Assembly: GCA_910577665.1 (NCBI GenBank)
Contig: CAJTOJ010000001.1
Location: 1-64,000, forward strand
DNA: 64,000 nt
Direction: 5' to 3'
Origin: an uncultured Acetatifactor sp.
GTDB taxonomy: Bacteria; Bacillota; Clostridia; Lachnospirales; Lachnospiraceae
Notes under the pieces: model-generated
Seen by the model: only the letters and a program-made list of their open reading frames with translations
What the model was told of the DNA's origin: nothing
Database searches by the model: none
Position numbers and translations under genes: made by a program
Shown here: positions 17,197-26,244 of the stretch, piece by piece
Layout: each line of letters starts with the position of its first letter
How positions within the stretch are numbered: the first letter of the stretch is position 1

Positions 17197-18291
17197 ATGA
17201 AACTGATACATTGCGCAGATGTGCATCTGGATGCGAAGATGACTTCCCATCTGACAGGGGAGATGGCACGGGTCAGGAGAGCGGAACTTTTGCACACCTT
17301 CTGCCGTATGGTGGAATACGCTGCGTCCAGCCAGGTGGAGGCGGTTCTCATTGCCGGGGACCTGTTTGACGGGAAAAATGTGTCCGCAGCTGCCAGGAAT
17401 ACGGTGAAGGATGCCATTGCAGACCATCCGGAGATTTCCTTTTTTTATCTGAGAGGGAACCATGATGCGGATAGCTTTCTGGGGAATCTGCAGGAATGGC
17501 CGGACAACCTGAAGCTGTTTGGAGATACATGGACTACCTACCTTCTGGGAGAGACAGGCGGAATCACAGTCACAGGGGCAGAACCTGGCCGGGAAGGAGG
17601 GATTCTGTATGAGAGGCTGGTCCTGGATGCCGAGAAATTTAATATTGTGGTGCTGCACGGCCAGGTGACAGAACACACCGCCGGAAATGATCCGGAATAT
17701 GTGAAACTGAAGCTGCTCAGGGATAAGGGCATTGATTACCTGGCCCTGGGACATGTACATGCCTGTCAGGAAGCCAGGCTGGACGGACGGGGAAGCTATT
17801 GCTATCCGGGGTGCCTGGAAGGCCGGGGATTTGACGAGTGCGGGGAGCATGGATTCGTGCTGCTATCCGTGGAGGAGAATGGAACCTGCACCCGGGAATT
17901 CGTGCCCTTTGCCAGCCGCTTTTACCATATGCCCGAGGTGGATATTACCGGATGCAGGCATACGCCGGACATTGCCAGGCGGATCCGGCAGGCGCTGGAG
18001 GAGGCGGCCTATGATTCCCGGTGTATGCTGAAGGTGGTACTGACAGGCAGTGTGGAAGTGGATTGTGAGAAAAACATGGAGATCCTGGCAAAACAGTTTG
18101 AGCCGATGTATGGTTATCTGGAAATACAGGATGATTCTGTCCTGTATGTGGACTACAGCCTTTATGCACTGGATCAGTCCTTGAAGGGAGAATTTGTGAG
18201 AACCGTACAGGCAGCACAGGGGCTGGGCCAGGAGGAGAAGGCAGCCATCATACGTTGTGGGATCCGGGCGTTAAGTGGGGAAGCGATATGA
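17197..18291 (+). CDS. Metallophosphoesterase, SbcD/YhaO-type DNA exonuclease subunit
   Basis: A 364-residue protein with all calcineurin-like phosphoesterase motifs: HCADVHLDA, IAGDLFDG, LRGNHDAD, VVLHGQ and ALGHVHA. This is the nuclease half of SbcCD/Mre11-Rad50-type complexes, or of the Firmicute YhaO-YhaN pair, which open and trim broken or hairpinned DNA ends. The ATG at 17197 has GGGAGG upstream at 17181-17186. Its stop codon overlaps the start of the partner ATPase gene (ATGA), typical for tightly coupled subunits. Confidence 0.88.
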   Translation: MKLIHCADVHLDAKMTSHLTGEMARVRRAELLHTFCRMVEYAASSQVEAVLIAGDLFDGKNVSAAARNTVKDAIADHPEISFFYLRGNHDADSFLGNLQEWPDNLKLFGDTWTTYLLGETGGITVTGAEPGREGGILYERLVLDAEKFNIVVLHGQVTEHTAGNDPEYVKLKLLRDKGIDYLALGHVHACQEARLDGRGSYCYPGCLEGRGFDECGEHGFVLLSVEENGTCTREFVPFASRFYHMPEVDITGCRHTPDIARRIRQALEEAAYDSRCMLKVVLTGSVEVDCEKNMEILAKQFEPMYGYLEIQDDSVLYVDYSLYALDQSLKGEFVRTVQAAQGLGQEEKAAIIRCGIRALSGEAI

Positions 18292-21008
18292 GACTGGTCA
18301 GTTGTTATATAGAAAATTTCGGGAAATGGTCAGACAGGCTCTTTTCTTTTGAACCGGGATGCAATGTGATCTGCCAGGAAAACGGATGGGGGAAGAGCAC
18401 GTTGGCTGCTTTTGTGCGGGTGATGCTCTACGGTTTCCAGGATGAGCTGGTGCGGGATCCTTACAGGAACGAGAGAAAGAGGTACCGTCCCTGGCAGGGT
18501 GGTGTCTATGGCGGCAGGCTGGAGTTTGAGGCAGGGGGCCGTATGTATGTGATTTCCAGGGTGTTCGGGTCCAAAGGGAAGGAGGATAGCTTCAGCCTGC
18601 GGGAGAAGGACACCAATCTGGTGAGCCATGCCTACTCTGCGGCAGTGGGGGAAGAGCTGTTCCAGCTGGACGCTTCTTCGTTTCAGAGGACGGTCTTTCT
18701 CTCCCAGAATGACTGTGAGACCTGGGCCACTGACGGAATCCATGCGAAGATCGGCAATCTGGCACAGGCGGCGGATGATATCAGCAATTATGAGAAGGCC
18801 CTCCAGAAGCTCCAGGACGGATTGAACCAGATGACGCCCCACAGGAAGACAGGATCCTTAAGCCGGATGAAGGGTGAGCTGGGAAGACTGGAGGAAAGTG
18901 TGAGGACGGGCCGCAGGGTGAGCCAGGCCATGGAACAGGTGAACGGGCGGCTTTGCCAGATGATGCAGGAACAGGAACGCCTCAGAAAGGAACGGGCAGA
19001 ACTTCTGATACAGCAGCAGAAGATGGGCGCTTACCGGGATGTGCAGGCAAAGCAGGAGCGCTATAGGGGGCTGTGCCAGGAATATGCTGCAAGGAAGGAG
19101 AAGCTGGTACGGGAGAGGGCTTTTTTTCCGGGCGAACTGCCTGACCCCGGAGAGGTGGATACCTACCTGGCCAGAAGCGCAAGGCTGCTGGCGGCCCGGG
19201 AGGCAGTGTACCTGGGGCGTATCACGGAGGAAGAGAAGGAAAGGATCGCTTTCCTGAAACAGATATTTCCGGATACGCTACCTAAGGCGCAGGATTTCCT
19301 GGAGCAGGAGGAAAACCTAAGGCGGATCCGGGAGATTGACTTGAAGGTGGCCGGGTACCATCTCTCAAGAAAGGAAGCAGAACAGCTTGCGGCTTATGCG
19401 CAGCGGTTTGCAGCAGGGATGCCGGATCCTGCCTGGCTGGATGGCATTCTGGCGGACTGGCGCCGCCGGATGGAGCTGGAAACGGCACTGGAGCAGAAAA
19501 AGATCACCCTGGAAGTCCTTAAGGAAACCAGCCAGACGAGACAGGGCCTGGGGACCACCCGCAAAGGAGAGGGAAAGAGGAGCCTGCTGTGGGCAGGGGG
19601 GCTGGCTGTGGTGGGAATCCTTTTGCTGGTTCTGGGACTTATAGGCTGGTTTGCTGGAAAACAGACGGTCCCTGGACTTGTGCTTGTGCTGGCAGGCATG
19701 GCGGCCGTGCTGGCAGGCATGGTGTGGAAACTTCATGGGGACAGGGAAGGGCATCTGGAAGGATCCGGGCAGGCACAGGCATCTGCCGGAGAGTATCCGG
19801 CCTGGCAGCGGATGCAGCAGGAGATCACAGAAGAGGAGATATTTATAGAGAATGTGGAGGCTGACACGGAAGCATTCCTGGCAGAGTATGGACTGGAAGG
19901 GAGTCCCAGGGAAGAAGTCCTGGATCTGCTCTATAGTCTGAAGGCGGAAACCGGGGCCTACAGGATGTTGCAGAACAAGTCAGAAGGTCTCCAGGCGAAG
20001 CGGCTGGAGGCATCCAGAAAAATGCTGGTGGGGAATGTGGTTTCTTTCCTACAGGCCATTTACGGGAAGGAGCTGCCTGGGGATTTAAACAAGGCTTCAA
20101 CAGAGGAACTGGACAGGCTTTTAAAGGAAACCGGCACATACAGCAGGGAGTACGCCCTTCTGGTGAAAAAGCAGGAAGGGTTCTGCCAGGCACAGGCCGG
20201 ATATCAAGGCATGGTGTCCGGGGTACAGGCCTATGTGGAGAGTCTCCAGCTGACGCCGGAGCAGGATCTCCACGCCCAGCTTCTGGAGGTGAGACACCAC
20301 AGGCAACAGATACAGATCTGCGAACAGGAGCTGGCAGAGGCTGGTACGCAGAAGAAGGCTTTTGAGGAGACAGAGAGCCTGGAGCAGATCATGGGGGTGA
20401 AGCCTCCTGCAGGCACGGAGAGTCTGGCTGCCATCAACAGCCGTCTGGAAGATCTGTCCCAGCTGCTGGAGAGCGGATATGCAGCTATGGCAGAGTACAA
20501 CCGGCAGCTGGAACAGCTGCGGGAGGAAGCAGACCAGGTGGCAGAAGAGGAAGCAGACCTGGCTGCTGTCCGCAGGGCCTACGAACAGGAGCAGGAGAGA
20601 TATGCGCTTTTTTTACATACACGGTCCTGCCTGGAGCAGGCCAGAGTCTCCTTCCTCTCCAGATATACGCAGCCTGTCCGGGAGGGCTTTGAAAAATACT
20701 ATGCAATCCTTACCGGAAAGAAGCCCACAGAGTATCATGTGGACGCACATGCCAATGTGACGGTGGAGGATCTGGGAATGCAGCGGGATCCCAGGTTTTT
20801 AAGCTGTGGTTACAGGGATCTTGTGGGAATCTGTATGCGAATGGCCCTGGTGGATGCCATGTACCGGAAGGAGAAGCCTTTTCTGATTCTGGATGACCCC
20901 TTTGCCAGTCTGGATGCGGACAAGCTGGAAGGGGCGATGGGATTTCTGGAGGCTATCGGAAGGGAATACCAGGTACTGTATTTTACCTGCCATGGGAGCA
21001 GGAGCTGA
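18288..21008 (+). CDS. SMC-like ATPase, YhaN/SbcC type, with central membrane hairpin
   Basis: A 906-residue Rad50/SbcC-like ATPase. The N-terminus MRLVSCYIENFGKWSDRLFS leads to a Walker A variant QENGWGKST (residues 30-38). The Walker B ILDDPFASLD lies near the C-terminus, preceded by the signature region LSCGYRDLVGICMRMALVD. Long Glu/Gln/Arg-rich coiled coils fill the middle. Within them two hydrophobic stretches (around bases 19590-19720: AGGLAVVGILLLVLGLIGWF and VPGLVLVLAGMAAVLAGMVW) form a predicted membrane hairpin, a trait of YhaN-type proteins rather than E. coli SbcC. It would act with the preceding phosphoesterase in DNA-end processing, possibly at the membrane. It starts at the overlapping ATGA. 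Confidence 0.85.
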   Translation: MRLVSCYIENFGKWSDRLFSFEPGCNVICQENGWGKSTLAAFVRVMLYGFQDELVRDPYRNERKRYRPWQGGVYGGRLEFEAGGRMYVISRVFGSKGKEDSFSLREKDTNLVSHAYSAAVGEELFQLDASSFQRTVFLSQNDCETWATDGIHAKIGNLAQAADDISNYEKALQKLQDGLNQMTPHRKTGSLSRMKGELGRLEESVRTGRRVSQAMEQVNGRLCQMMQEQERLRKERAELLIQQQKMGAYRDVQAKQERYRGLCQEYAARKEKLVRERAFFPGELPDPGEVDTYLARSARLLAAREAVYLGRITEEEKERIAFLKQIFPDTLPKAQDFLEQEENLRRIREIDLKVAGYHLSRKEAEQLAAYAQRFAAGMPDPAWLDGILADWRRRMELETALEQKKITLEVLKETSQTRQGLGTTRKGEGKRSLLWAGGLAVVGILLLVLGLIGWFAGKQTVPGLVLVLAGMAAVLAGMVWKLHGDREGHLEGSGQAQASAGEYPAWQRMQQEITEEEIFIENVEADTEAFLAEYGLEGSPREEVLDLLYSLKAETGAYRMLQNKSEGLQAKRLEASRKMLVGNVVSFLQAIYGKELPGDLNKASTEELDRLLKETGTYSREYALLVKKQEGFCQAQAGYQGMVSGVQAYVESLQLTPEQDLHAQLLEVRHHRQQIQICEQELAEAGTQKKAFEETESLEQIMGVKPPAGTESLAAINSRLEDLSQLLESGYAAMAEYNRQLEQLREEADQVAEEEADLAAVRRAYEQEQERYALFLHTRSCLEQARVSFLSRYTQPVREGFEKYYAILTGKKPTEYHVDAHANVTVEDLGMQRDPRFLSCGYRDLVGICMRMALVDAMYRKEKPFLILDDPFASLDADKLEGAMGFLEAIGREYQVLYFTCHGSRS

Positions 21009-21057
21009 CTGCATAGGAACGGACAGGTTACGGAGAATAAGAAAGGACGGTTCCCAA

Positions 21058-21705
21058 ATGACGAAAAAGAAGCATGCCCTGGAAATCATCAACAGGCTGA
21101 AAGCGGCATATCCTGATGCAGGCTGTAGCCTGGATTATGACCAGGCCTGGAAACTGCTGGTAAGTGTGAGGCTGGCAGCCCAATGTACGGATGCCAGGGT
21201 GAATATTGTGGTGGAAAAGCTCTATGAGAAATATCCGGATGTGGACGCACTGGCGGCAGCGCCGGTGGAGGAGATTGAAAAGATTGTCCATCCCTGTGGC
21301 CTGGGCAACAGCAAGGCCAGGGATATCAGCGCCTGCATGAAGATCCTGAAGAACCAGTATGGCGGGAAAGTGCCGGAAGACTTTGACAAGCTGCTGGCCC
21401 TGCCCGGGGTAGGCAGAAAAAGTGCAAATCTGATCATGGGGGATGTGTTCGGCAAACCGGCTATTGTGACAGATACCCACTGCATCCGTCTGGTAAACAG
21501 GATGGGACTGGTAGACGGGATCAAGGAGCCTGCCAAGGTGGAGAAGGAACTGTGGAAGATCATTCCGCCTGAAGAGGGAAACGATTTCTGCCACAGACTG
21601 GTGCATCATGGACGGGAGGTGTGTACGGCCCGCACAAAGCCCTATTGTGACCGGTGCTGCCTGCAGGATGTGTGTAAGAAAGTAGGTGTGGCAGAGGGAC
21701 GCTGA
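21058..21705 (+). CDS. nth: Endonuclease III (DNA glycosylase/AP lyase)
   Basis: A 215-residue base-excision repair enzyme that removes oxidised pyrimidines and cuts the abasic site. The helix-hairpin-helix LLALPGVGRKSANLIMGDVFG carries the catalytic lysine of GRKS, and IVTDTHCIRLVNRMGLVD carries the catalytic aspartate. The iron-sulphur loop at the C-terminus is CTARTKPYCDRCCLQDVC; the first spacing is C-x7-C rather than the C-x6-C of E. coli. The start at 21058 (MTKKKHALEII) has AAAGGA about 11 bases upstream. It follows the YhaN gene by 49 bases, so three repair genes may be co-transcribed. Confidence 0.93.
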   Translation: MTKKKHALEIINRLKAAYPDAGCSLDYDQAWKLLVSVRLAAQCTDARVNIVVEKLYEKYPDVDALAAAPVEEIEKIVHPCGLGNSKARDISACMKILKNQYGGKVPEDFDKLLALPGVGRKSANLIMGDVFGKPAIVTDTHCIRLVNRMGLVDGIKEPAKVEKELWKIIPPEEGNDFCHRLVHHGREVCTARTKPYCDRCCLQDVCKKVGVAEGR

Positions 21706-21745
21706 GATCCGGAAGCAGTATCTGGAAAGAAGGGAGGGAATTTTC

Positions 21746-23056
21746 ATGAGAATGTATGACATCATTATGAAAAAAAGAAACGGGGGAGAGCTTTCAGGGG
21801 AGGAGATTGCTTTCTTTGTGGAAGGGTATACCAGGGGAGAGATTCCGGATTACCAGGTATCTGCCCTGATGATGGCCATCTATTTCCAGAAGATGACACA
21901 GAAAGAGACCCTGGCCTTGACCCTGGCCATGGCCCATAGCGGGGATATGCTGGATCTGTCGGCCATCCATGGCATCAAAGTGGACAAACACAGCACAGGA
22001 GGGGTAGGGGACAAGACGTCCCTGGCGCTGGCACCTATGGTGGCGGCCTGTGGGATTCCGGTGGCCAAAATGAGCGGCCGGGGACTTGGGCATACCGGGG
22101 GAACCATTGACAAGCTGGAAAGCTTCCCGGGCTTTACCACAGCGCTTTCCAGGGAACAGTTTATCAGAAATGTGAACACCACCGGTATGGCCATTATGGG
22201 ACAGACTGCGGATCTGGCTCCTGCGGACAAGAAGCTGTATGCATTAAGGGATGTGACTGCCACGGTGGACAATCTGTCCCTGATTGCCAGTTCCATCATG
22301 AGCAAGAAGCTGGCCGCCGGGGCGGATGCCATTGTCCTGGATGTGAAGACCGGAAGCGGTGCTTTCATGAAGGCGGAGGAGGATGCCAGGGCACTGGCCC
22401 GGGAGATGGTAAGAATCGGGAGAAATGCCGGGCGGCGTACCATTGCCGTGCTCTCCGACATGGACCAGCCCCTGGGACATGCCGTGGGCAATGCTCTGGA
22501 GGTAAAGGAAGCCATTGACACCTTGAAAGGTCATGGCCCTTCTGATTTCCAGGAACTGTGTCTGGTGCTGGGGACACAGATGCTGCTGGCAGGAGGCAGG
22601 ACCCAGGATCCTGAGGAGGCAGAGGAAATGCTTAGGGAGAGCATCGAAAATGGTGATGCCTTAAGGAAGCTGGCGCAGTTCGTAGAGTCCCAGGGAGGGG
22701 ACGCCAGGGCTGTGTACGACCCTGGGCTTTTGCCGGCTGCTCCCATCCGGCAGACCCTGGCAGCGCCGGTAAGCGGTTATATCAGCCATATTGCCTGTGA
22801 CGAGATCGGAATCTGCTCCCTGCTTCTGGGCGGTGGCCGGGAGACCAAGGACAGCAGCATTGATCTGTCCGTGGGGCTTGTGCTACAGAAAAAGGTTGGA
22901 GACTATGTGGAGGCTGGAGAACCCATTGCTGTGATCCATGCCAGGGATGCCAGGGGGGCGGCCCTGGCTGGGGAAAGGTTCCTAAAGGCCTGTGTGACCA
23001 GTCCCCGGGCGCCTGGGAAAAGACCCTTGATCAAAGAGATCCTTACAGAAGGATAG
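21746..23056 (+). CDS. pdp: Pyrimidine-nucleoside phosphorylase
   Basis: A 436-residue nucleoside phosphorylase that splits uridine, deoxyuridine or thymidine with phosphate to base and (deoxy)ribose-1-phosphate. The family signature SGRGLGHTGGTIDKLES is intact, as are KVDKHSTGGVGDKTSLALAP and KTGSGAFMK. The length and C-terminal alpha/beta domain match the Firmicute enzyme that accepts both uridine and thymidine. GGGAGGG (21732-21738) is 7 bases before the ATG at 21746; MRMYDIIMKKRNGGELS is the usual N-terminus. It sits between nth and the sporulation genes. Confidence 0.93.
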   Translation: MRMYDIIMKKRNGGELSGEEIAFFVEGYTRGEIPDYQVSALMMAIYFQKMTQKETLALTLAMAHSGDMLDLSAIHGIKVDKHSTGGVGDKTSLALAPMVAACGIPVAKMSGRGLGHTGGTIDKLESFPGFTTALSREQFIRNVNTTGMAIMGQTADLAPADKKLYALRDVTATVDNLSLIASSIMSKKLAAGADAIVLDVKTGSGAFMKAEEDARALAREMVRIGRNAGRRTIAVLSDMDQPLGHAVGNALEVKEAIDTLKGHGPSDFQELCLVLGTQMLLAGGRTQDPEEAEEMLRESIENGDALRKLAQFVESQGGDARAVYDPGLLPAAPIRQTLAAPVSGYISHIACDEIGICSLLLGGGRETKDSSIDLSVGLVLQKKVGDYVEAGEPIAVIHARDARGAALAGERFLKACVTSPRAPGKRPLIKEILTEG

Positions 23057-23109
23057 ATTCCGGGTCAGGATACTATCATAAGGTGTCTTTCCCCGTCATA
23101 TAATGCTGC

Positions 23110-23397
23110 ATGAGGAAAAGAAACCAAACAAGCCGGACAGATAAAAAGGAATACCTGGTAGATGCCTTGAAGCTACCCAAGGACATCTGTATGGGAGCCA
23201 TCAAGGTCTCCCTGACAGGCAACCAGGAGGCATGGATCGAGAATTACAGGGGGATTCTGGAATATACGGAATGTCAGATCCTGCTACAGGGCAAGACCTG
23301 TCAGGTCTGTTTTGAGGGAAACAGACTTTCCATTGACTACTATACCAACGAAGATATGAAGATCAGCGGATGCATCAATTGCGTGAAATATCTCTGA
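23110..23397 (+). CDS. yqfC: Sporulation protein YqfC (YabP family)
   Basis: A 95-residue protein whose core (LKLPKDICMGAIKVSLTGNQEAWIENYRGILEYTE) matches the YabP/YqfC family, small spore-coat/mother-cell proteins usually made under sigma-E. It is followed 67 bases later by yqfD, the conserved pairing. No clear Shine-Dalgarno sequence precedes the ATG; CATATAAT ends 5 bases before it, too close to be a promoter for this start. The family's role in sporulation is known mainly from its expression and position. Confidence 0.82.
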   Translation: MRKRNQTSRTDKKEYLVDALKLPKDICMGAIKVSLTGNQEAWIENYRGILEYTECQILLQGKTCQVCFEGNRLSIDYYTNEDMKISGCINCVKYL

Positions 23398-23464
23398 AGA
23401 ATGTTTGTGCCACCGCAGGCGGCATGATGGGAAGTATGGATGGAGAGGGGCAGACAGGTAGGCC

Positions 23465-24658
23465 ATGATAGAATTTTTCAAATATATGAAGGGATATCTG
23501 CGCATCCGGGTCAGTGGTTTTTCCCCGGAGCGCTTTATGAACCTGTGTAGTAACAAGGGAATCCTGCTGTGGGATATTGTGCGGGACAAAGAGGTCTATT
23601 CTATGTGTATCAGCCTGTCCGGATTCCGGTCTCTGCGCCCCATTGTGAAGAAAACAGGTACCAGGGTAGCCATATTGGAGCGATATGGACTACCCTTTTT
23701 TTGGCCAAGACTGCTTGCCCGGAAGGTATTCGTGGCAGGACTGGTTCTGGCAGTGGCGTTCTGGCTGTGGTCGTCTTTGTATGTGTGGGATATCCAGCTG
23801 GAGGGCAATTACCAGATTACCCAGGATATGTTTTTCACGTTCCTGGAACAGAACCAGGTCAGCATCGGTATCCAAAAGGATTCCCTGGACATTGAGGAAC
23901 TGGAAAAGCAGATCCGCAGGGCATTCCCCCAGGTCACATGGGCTTCCGCCAGACTGGTGGGAACCAGGCTGCTCATCTCAATCAAGGAAAACGATGCCCC
24001 TATTATCACAGAAGCACCCAGGGATAAGGTGGGTGTGGATCTACTTGCGGCTTATCAGGGCACAGTGGTATCCATCCTGGTCAGGAGCGGGGTACCCAGG
24101 GTGGCCGCCGGGGATGTGGTTGAGTCCGGGGCGGTGCTGGTGGAAGGGAGGGTTCCCATCTATGCAGAAGACGGCACTGTCAAGGAATACCACCTGGTGG
24201 AGGCGGATGCGGATATTGTGCTGGAACATGTTAGATATTTTACAGCCAGGCTGCCCCTTGACCATGTGGAAAAGGAATATACAGGAAGGCAGAAACAGCA
24301 GCATTATCTGCGGACAGGGAGCAAAGAGTGGAGGCTGCCTGGGGAGAGACCTTTCTTAATATATGACACTGTGATAAAGGAGAGTCGTCCGCTGCTGTTC
24401 GAGAAGCTGTCAATTCCTGTTTACTGGGGAACGATTACATACAGGGAATATCGAAATGTGGAATATTTCTATACCACCAGTGAGGCAGAAGAAGAGCTGA
24501 AGGAGAAATGCAGGATATTTCTTGTAAGTTTAGAGGAAAAGGGGGTACAAATTATGAAAAAAAATGTTAAAATAGAGATTGACGGTGCGTCCTTTTTGCT
24601 TACCGGGGAATTTCTGGTGCAGGAACCCGTGGGAACAGGGACTGCCGTGGAGCCATGA
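23465..24658 (+). CDS. yqfD: Sporulation protein YqfD
   Basis: A 397-residue membrane protein. Residues 1-85 are a cytosolic YqfD domain, a single membrane helix (VFVAGLVLAVAFWLWSSLYVW) lies around residues 95-115, and the rest forms an outside-facing FtsQ/POTRA-like region (DIQLEGNYQITQDMFFTFLEQNQVSIG). It belongs to the YqfD family of sporulation proteins needed for normal spore formation in Bacillus. It sits between yqfC and phoH, the typical order. The ribosome-binding site is weak (GGTAGG). Confidence 0.87.
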   Translation: MIEFFKYMKGYLRIRVSGFSPERFMNLCSNKGILLWDIVRDKEVYSMCISLSGFRSLRPIVKKTGTRVAILERYGLPFFWPRLLARKVFVAGLVLAVAFWLWSSLYVWDIQLEGNYQITQDMFFTFLEQNQVSIGIQKDSLDIEELEKQIRRAFPQVTWASARLVGTRLLISIKENDAPIITEAPRDKVGVDLLAAYQGTVVSILVRSGVPRVAAGDVVESGAVLVEGRVPIYAEDGTVKEYHLVEADADIVLEHVRYFTARLPLDHVEKEYTGRQKQQHYLRTGSKEWRLPGERPFLIYDTVIKESRPLLFEKLSIPVYWGTITYREYRNVEYFYTTSEAEEELKEKCRIFLVSLEEKGVQIMKKNVKIEIDGASFLLTGEFLVQEPVGTGTAVEP

Positions 24659-24710
24659 GGAGGGCAGGTGTGTGCCTGCACAGAAGGAAACGGGGATATT
24701 AAGAAGACAG

Positions 24711-25733
24711 ATGAGCACATTTACAATGAAACTGGAGATGCCGTCCCAGCATATGCAGAAGATTTTCGGTTTGCAGGATGCCTATGTGAAGAAGCTGGAG
24801 CGGGATTTCGATGTGACGGTGGTGGATCGCAACGGCGGGATCTCCATTACAGGACAGGAGGATAATGTGAGAAAGGCTGCAGGTGTGTTGCAGCAGCTTA
24901 CCATTATTTCACAGCGGGGAAATGAGATAGAGGAGCAGAACGTGGATTATGCAATTACAATGGGAATGGAAGAGAAGGAGCAGGTGATCTCTCAGATTGA
25001 CGAGGACTGCATCTGTCATACGGTGAATGGCAAGCCCATCAAGCCAAAGACATTGGGACAGAAGGCTTATGTGGACGCCATACGGAAGAACATGATTGTA
25101 TTTGGCCTTGGACCTGCGGGGACGGGCAAGACGTACCTGGCCATGGCCATGGCGATTACGGCATTCAAGAACGATGAAGTGGGCAGGATCATTCTGACCC
25201 GGCCGGCCATTGAGGCAGGGGAGAAGCTGGGATTTTTGCCCGGAGATTTACAGAGCAAGGTAGACCCGTATCTTCGTCCTCTCTATGATGCCCTGCACCA
25301 GATTATGGGTGCGGAGACCTTTGCCAGAAACATGGAGAAAGGGCTTGTGGAGGTAGCACCACTGGCGTATATGAGAGGACGTACCCTGGACAATGCTTTT
25401 ATCATTCTGGACGAAGCGCAGAATACCACGCCGGCCCAGATGAAGATGTTCCTGACCAGGATCGGCTTCGGGTCAAAGGTGGTGGTCACCGGGGATGCCT
25501 CCCAGAAGGATCTGCCGCCAGGTGCTGTTTCAGGCCTGGATGTGGCTGCCAGGGTGCTGGGAAAGATAGAAGATATCGGATTCTGTACCCTTACCAGCAA
25601 GGACGTAGTGCGCCATCCCCTGGTGCAGAAGATCGTGCAGGCCTATGAGGACTATGAGTCCAGGGAAGCACACAGGGCCAGGGAGAAGGACAGGCATAAG
25701 ACAGTGCGCACAGGAGGGCGGAGGCGGTCATGA
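24711..25733 (+). CDS. phoH: PhoH-family ATPase
   Basis: A 340-residue cytosolic NTPase. The N-terminal part (DVTVVDRNGGISITGQEDNV) is a KH-like RNA-binding module; the P-loop is GLGPAGTGKTYLAMAMAI, and Walker B is AFIILDEAQNTTPAQMKMFLTRIG. PhoH proteins are RNA-linked ATPases associated with YbeY and ribosome maturation. The ATG at 24711 (MSTFTMKLEMPSQHM) gives the normal length; its ribosome-binding site is poor. The stop codon overlaps the ybeY start (ATGA at 25730-25733). Confidence 0.9.
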   Translation: MSTFTMKLEMPSQHMQKIFGLQDAYVKKLERDFDVTVVDRNGGISITGQEDNVRKAAGVLQQLTIISQRGNEIEEQNVDYAITMGMEEKEQVISQIDEDCICHTVNGKPIKPKTLGQKAYVDAIRKNMIVFGLGPAGTGKTYLAMAMAITAFKNDEVGRIILTRPAIEAGEKLGFLPGDLQSKVDPYLRPLYDALHQIMGAETFARNMEKGLVEVAPLAYMRGRTLDNAFIILDEAQNTTPAQMKMFLTRIGFGSKVVVTGDASQKDLPPGAVSGLDVAARVLGKIEDIGFCTLTSKDVVRHPLVQKIVQAYEDYESREAHRAREKDRHKTVRTGGRRRS

Positions 25734-26230
25734 CAGTATACATGGAAGATGAAGTAGGGGCCGGATGGGCCTTTGACCCGGAGGAAACCGCCAGGCAGGT
25801 GTGCCAGGCAGCCCTGGAGCTGGAGAATTGCCCTTATGAGGCGGCGGTGGCCCTGGTACTGACAGACAATGCGGGTATCCGGGAACTGAACCGGCAATAC
25901 AGGGGCATAGACCAGGAGACAGATGTGCTTTCCTTTCCCAATGTGGATTTCAGGGAGGAAGGTGTATTCCAGATAGAGGAAGACCGGGAGGCAGATTATT
26001 TTGATCCTGACACCGGGGAACTGATTCTGGGGGATATCATGATCTCTGTGGACAAGGTACAGGAGCAGGCGCGGAAGTATGGGCATGGGATCAGAAGGGA
26101 ATTTGCCTTCCTGGTGGCCCACAGTATGCTGCATCTGTGCGGGTATGATCATATGGAGGCCCAACAGGCAAAGGACATGGAGGAGCGGCAGGAGGAGATC
26201 CTGGCGGGATTGGGGATTACAAGGGACTGA
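25730..26230 (+). CDS. ybeY: rRNA maturation endoribonuclease YbeY
   Basis: A 166-residue zinc-dependent endoribonuclease for 16S rRNA 3'-end maturation and ribosome quality control. The metal site H-x3-H-x5-H is visible as HSMLHLCGYDH, preceded by LGDIMISVDKVQEQA and TDVLSFP. It overlaps phoH by four bases. Unlike many Firmicutes, the genes for diacylglycerol kinase and Era do not follow; a multi-spanning flippase-like gene does. Confidence 0.93.
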   Translation: MTVYMEDEVGAGWAFDPEETARQVCQAALELENCPYEAAVALVLTDNAGIRELNRQYRGIDQETDVLSFPNVDFREEGVFQIEEDREADYFDPDTGELILGDIMISVDKVQEQARKYGHGIRREFAFLVAHSMLHLCGYDHMEAQQAKDMEERQEEILAGLGITRD

Positions 26231-26244
26231 TTGGGGAACAATAG

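Noticed and set aside
23095..23106. Sigma-E -10 box CATATAAT just before yqfC
   Set aside because: It ends a few bases before the start codon, leaving no room for a transcript start and ribosome site; no matching -35 found.
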